DNA from: Sva-07 sp963741755 | GTDB lineage: Bacteria > Actinomycetota > Acidimicrobiia > Acidimicrobiales > Ilumatobacteraceae | Direction: 5' to 3' | Assembly: GCA_963741755.1 (NCBI GenBank) | Contig: CAVUJG010000002.1 | Coordinates: 310,001 to 374,000 of the forward strand | DNA length: 64,000 nt | Shown: one piece after another, positions 60,992 to 64,000 of the stretch | Layout of the letters: each line of letters starts with the position of its first letter | Numbering within the stretch: position 1 is the stretch's first letter | The notes under the pieces: model-generated | The model's input: only the letters and a program-made list of their open reading frames with translations | What the model was told of the DNA's origin: nothing | Database searches by the model: none | Position numbers and translations under genes: made by a program

Positions 60992-62339
60992 CGAGCGGTC
61001 CCAATGCGAGGTGGCGGTCGATGTTGTCGTGGAAGAACTTGATCCGGCGCTCCTGCCACGGCATGTACTCGCCGCGGAACCCACGCGAGCGCAAGCCCTG
61101 CTGCTGCGTGTTCCAGATCGCGACGTCCTGGTCGATGCCGGGGCCGCACGACACCTCGCCGGCGATGCCGGTCTGGTGCTCGACCTGATGGTCGACCGAC
61201 ACCCAGTCGCGCATCGAGTTCGACCAGTACTCGCTCGAACCCTCCGGGAAGAGGGTGAGGTACCACATGTCGAAGTAACAGCGCTGCGGATCGGCGGGGT
61301 GCGGCGTGGCCCGCAGCCAGATGCAGCCGTCGGGCTTCATGCTGAAGGAGATGTTCGGGAACGCCGTGTAGTGGTAGTTGTCGGTCAACTGCTCGTCGGA
61401 GTACGAGGAGAAGTCGTACCCCTTCGACGCGCCGAGTTCACGCTTGCGGCGCTGAAGCGCGGTGCGCAGCGACGGCAGGTCGTCGAGGTACGGCTCGGGA
61501 TCGAGTTCCCAGAACTCGAGATCGGGTCCGAGGCTCTTGATCGTCCGCTCCGGCTTGCCCTGGTACTGCGGTCCGGGGGCGCCACCGGGCATGAGCATCC
61601 GGGCGTGACCGGACGGGTAGAGATCGAACTGGCAGCCGCTGTGGTGCTCGTTCATCGACGCGAGCGTCTGCGGGTGCACGTAGGGCAGGTGATAGCTCTC
61701 GTTGAAGTTGTCCTGGACGCATTTCCAGTTGAAGTCGCCCTCGACCGTCACCCAGTGCGTGCGCTTCATGTCCTCCATGCGGTAGACGTCGAGGTGGTCG
61801 GCCACCGGGTCGAGCCACTCGCGAAGCGGTGCGGCGTCGGGATCCATGTTGAACCAGATGAACCCGGCCCACGTGTCGGACGGCATCTCGACGAGGTTGC
61901 GCACACCACACGGGCTGCCCTGCGGGAAGTCGTCCTCGTCGGGAACCCAGTTCAGGCGGCCATCGGCACCGAAACGCCAGCCGTGGTAGGCGCACTGGAA
62001 CTCGCCGGCCAGCAGCGAACCGACCTCCGCGGTGACGAGACGGTTGCCGCGGTGCTGGCACACGTTGTAGAACGCGCGGACGACGCCGTCCATCCCCCGC
62101 ACGGCGATGATCGAGTCGCGGCCGATCTCGTAGGTGACGTAGTCGCCCGGTTCGGGGATCTGGTCGACACGCCCGGCGACCTGCCAGACGCGGGGCCACA
62201 GCGCTTCCTCCTCCCGCCGAGCGAATTCGGGCGACCAGTAGCGGTCGCCGCGGATCGCGGTGTCGGACAGCGCCGGCTCCGGCGCCTTGTCCTTCGTCGT
62301 GCCCCTGACGGTCACTGGTTGTTCGATGATGTCGGTCAC
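60984..62339 (-). CDS. Rieske non-heme iron oxygenase, alpha subunit
   Basis: Alpha subunit of 451 residues. Rieske ligands are in CQHRGNR and CAYHGW; the iron His pair is in SYHLPYVHPQ. The loop between the Rieske ligand pairs is two residues longer than in the others here. I chose the GTG at 62339 because GAGGAGAGCT lies directly before it; an earlier in-frame GTG at 62378 would translate the direct repeat into NGSRKNGSRR. It is followed by its own ferredoxin gene. YHYTAFPNISFSMKPDG is the C-terminal substrate-pocket region. Confidence 0.92.
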   Translation of the reverse strand: MTDIIEQPVTVRGTTKDKAPEPALSDTAIRGDRYWSPEFARREEEALWPRVWQVAGRVDQIPEPGDYVTYEIGRDSIIAVRGMDGVVRAFYNVCQHRGNRLVTAEVGSLLAGEFQCAYHGWRFGADGRLNWVPDEDDFPQGSPCGVRNLVEMPSDTWAGFIWFNMDPDAAPLREWLDPVADHLDVYRMEDMKRTHWVTVEGDFNWKCVQDNFNESYHLPYVHPQTLASMNEHHSGCQFDLYPSGHARMLMPGGAPGPQYQGKPERTIKSLGPDLEFWELDPEPYLDDLPSLRTALQRRKRELGASKGYDFSSYSDEQLTDNYHYTAFPNISFSMKPDGCIWLRATPHPADPQRCYFDMWYLTLFPEGSSEYWSNSMRDWVSVDHQVEHQTGIAGEVSCGPGIDQDVAIWNTQQQGLRSRGFRGEYMPWQERRIKFFHDNIDRHLALGPLDG

Positions 62340-62345
62340 AGCTCT

Positions 62346-62374
62346 CCTCGACCCGTTCTTCCTCGACCCGTTCT
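62346..62374. repeat. Direct repeat upstream of a Rieske gene
   Basis: cctcgacccgttct occurs at 62346-62359 and again at 62361-62374 (period 15 bp) just upstream of the Rieske alpha start. The spacing is not an exact helical turn. It could be a regulator site within the leader, or a slippage product. Confidence 0.5.
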
Positions 62375-62484
62375 CCACGGTGTCCCCGGAACTAACCTAG
62401 TGAACAATTACCGGCTCGGACGGCCCCGAGTCGTTGCCAGGGGGAACCTTCGGACATGCACCGACACTCGAACGAGCCGCCCCG

Positions 62485-62993
62485 ATGATCCGCGGCATCC
62501 ACCACATCGCGATCTCGACGCCCGACCTCGATCGCCTCGCCGCGTTCTACACCGACGTGATGGGGTTCGAGGTCGTGATGGCCACCCAGTGGCGAGATCG
62601 GGAGATCATCGACCGGATGATCGGGCTCACCGGGCTCCGCGGCCCGCCAGATGATGCTCAAGGCGGGCAACGCGTACCTCGAACTGTTCCAGTACGAGTC
62701 GCCGGAGCCACGACCTGCCGACCCCGCCCGCAACCCGGCGTGGCACGGCTACACCCACTTCTGCATCGACGTGGTCGACATCGACGCCGAGTACGAGCGG
62801 CTGTCGCGCGAACGGCATGACGTTCCACGCTCCCCCGCCGACGATCGAGGAACTGGGCCACGCCCGGCTCCGCGCGATCTACGCCCGTGACCCCGACGGC
62901 AACATCGTCGAGCTGCAGGAGATCCTCGATCCCGCCGTGCCCTTCGCGCTCGACCAGACCGACCTCGTCCACTTCGAGAAAGCCGCACCATGA
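62485..62993 (+). CDS. VOC/glyoxalase-fold protein (frameshifted)
   Basis: VOC protein of about 168 residues. MIRGIHHIAISTPDLDRLAA and YTDVMGFEVVMATQWRD start at 62485. A shift near 62645 leads to MMLKAGNAYLELFQYESP and YTHFCIDVVDIDAEYERL, and another near 62815 to RAIYARDPDGNIVELQEI. The metal ligands HHIA, LELFQ, HFCID and ELQEI are all present after correction. The stop overlaps the next Rieske ATG (ATGA). Confidence 0.8.
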
Positions 62994-64000
62994 CCGAGAC
63001 CGTCACACCCGTCGATCGTCCGCCCGGGCGACGCCCGATGCCCGGGTCCGAGCACCCGCGACCTCATCCTCGGTGATTCGACCCCACCGCCGGCACCACT
63101 GCTCGAGCAGTCGTACACGTTCGAGGGCGACGACGACATCGCCTACGAGGAGTTCACCTCGCCCGAGTACGCCGCTGCCGAGCACGACCACATGTGGTCA
63201 CGCACCTGGCAGTGGGCGTGCCGAGAGGAGCACATCCCCGAGCCGGGCGACTACTACGTCTACGACGTCGGTGATCGATCCGCGGTGATCGTGCGCGGTC
63301 CCGACGGCGGCATCAAGGCGTTCCACAACGCCTGCCTGCACCGCGGCACCCAGCTCAAGCCGCCCGCATCGGTCGGCTACAGCCCGAAGCTGCGCTGCCC
63401 GTTCCACGGGTGGACCTGGTCGCTCGACGGCGAGCTCGTCGACCTGCCCTGCGAGTGGGACTTCCCCCACGTCGGCACCGACGAGTTCCGGCTGCCGGAG
63501 ATCCGCACCGGACTGTGGGGCGGGTTCGTGTTCGTCAACTTCGACGACTGCGCTGCCGAGCTGATGGCGCCGCCGCTCGAGGAGTACCTCGGCGTGCTCC
63601 CCGAGCACTTCGCGAACTGGGACCTCGCCGATCGGTACATCGAGGTCCACATCCGCAAGCGGCTGCCGGCGAACTGGAAGGCGTCCGCCGAGGCGTTCCT
63701 CGAGGCGTACCACATCCTCGAAACCCACTCGCAGTCGATCTACACCGCCGGCGACGCCAACGCGCAGTACGACGTGTTCGGCGACCACGTCAGCCGGTTC
63801 ATCCACACGATCGGCACGACGAGCCCCCACGTGCCGCCCGAGAAGCGGCCCGACGAGCAGGGCGTCTTGAACATGCTGATGTACCGCAAGAACCCGGGAC
63901 AGGAGATCCCCGAGATCCCCGAGGGCGAGCGCGCCCGCGACGTGTACGCCCGCCACATGCAAGAGCGTGCTGGGCGAGCAGTACGACAACGACTTCTCGC
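62990..64000 (+). CDS. Rieske oxygenase alpha subunit, cut by the window end (frameshifted)
   Basis: Partial alpha subunit. It starts at the ATG at 62990 (MTETVTPVDRPPGRR); a shift near 63045 leads to DLILGDSTPPPAPLLEQSY and the conserved body. Rieske ligands are in CLHRGTQ and CPFHGW, and the iron His pair in AYHILETHSQ. Another shift near 63962 precedes SVLGEQYDNDFS at the window edge. It is coupled to the VOC gene upstream. The rest of the catalytic domain lies outside. Confidence 0.85.

Noticed and set aside
1..64000. Mobile element or prophage origin of the region.
   Set aside because: No transposase, integrase, tRNA-adjacent repeats or phage genes were found; the palindromes alone do not show horizontal transfer.

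Overview
The window is 64 kb of GC-rich DNA with dense, mostly operonic genes that often overlap by 1-8 nt (ATGA, GTGA, TGATG junctions) and use ATG or GTG starts. The content is F420/PPOX-type split-barrel proteins, a SARP-type regulator, actinobacterial FadD/FadE, a DUF35-thiolase pair, many SDRs and many Rieske oxygenases. This points to a free-living, probably aquatic actinobacterium, perhaps an Ilumatobacter-like member of Acidimicrobiia. The taxonomic guess is inference. No rRNA, tRNA, CRISPR array, IS element or phage gene was seen.

Layout. 1-3.5 kb: an SDR behind the livG-livF ATPases, then a zinc alcohol dehydrogenase. 3.6-6.4 kb: ABM protein, HAD hydrolase, Rieske oxygenase alpha subunit and a small partner gene. 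6.4-9.8 kb: nitroreductase, PPOX protein and P450, with a TIM-barrel gene opposite. 9.9-15.8 kb: five SDRs, a TetR regulator, an NTF2-like protein and a ThuA-like protein. 16-20.7 kb: a methylsuccinyl-CoA dehydrogenase-like flavoprotein, an F420/PPOX protein, two alpha/beta hydrolases and a TetR regulator. 20.7-27.3 kb: one forward operon of DUF35 protein, thiolase, acetoin-dehydrogenase-type E1 alpha, E1 beta, AcoX, E2 and a VOC protein. 27.4-31.7 kb: acyl-CoA synthetase, PPOX protein, a decayed F420-dependent reductase and a PEP-mobile-domain protein. 31.8-35.2 kb: PPOX protein and two Rieske alpha subunits. 35.3-38.7 kb: a fused LivH-LivM permease and its binding protein. 38.7-40.8 kb: carotenoid-oxygenase-type enzyme and a divergent TetR regulator. 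40.8-45.3 kb: a roughly 1290-residue SARP-STAND-TM-BMP regulator and a divergent small exported protein. 45.3-49.5 kb: acyl-CoA dehydrogenase, acyl-CoA synthetase, SnoaL-like protein and SDR. 49.6-52.5 kb: P450, Rieske alpha and a second copy of the small partner gene. 52.6-64 kb: more SnoaL, SDR, Rieske, TetR, VOC, phosphotransferase and ferredoxin genes, ending inside a seventh Rieske alpha.

How they fit together. The region looks like a catabolic island for hydrophobic ring or side-chain compounds such as sterols, terpenoids or aromatics. Oxygenases (seven Rieske alpha, two P450, one carotenoid-oxygenase type) would attack the substrate, SDRs oxidise or reduce the products, FadD and FadE enzymes feed CoA thioesters into beta-oxidation, a DUF35-thiolase pair cleaves them, and a 2-oxo-acid-dehydrogenase-type complex takes an acyl unit. 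A Liv-type importer split over two loci could bring in substrate. The actual substrates cannot be read from the sequence.

Three features stand out. (1) A roughly 60-residue domain with a DPxLCxWxxGP signature is a separate gene next to two Rieske alpha subunits and is inserted inside a third. (2) A single-chain transmembrane transcription factor has a periplasmic-binding-protein-like sensor. (3) Two families of perfect palindromes, one of which repeatedly supplies stop codons to flanking genes.

Caution: about 30 apparent single-base frameshifts occur, often several within one otherwise well-conserved gene. I read these mainly as sequencing or assembly indels. Genes affected are given as their full reconstructed span.
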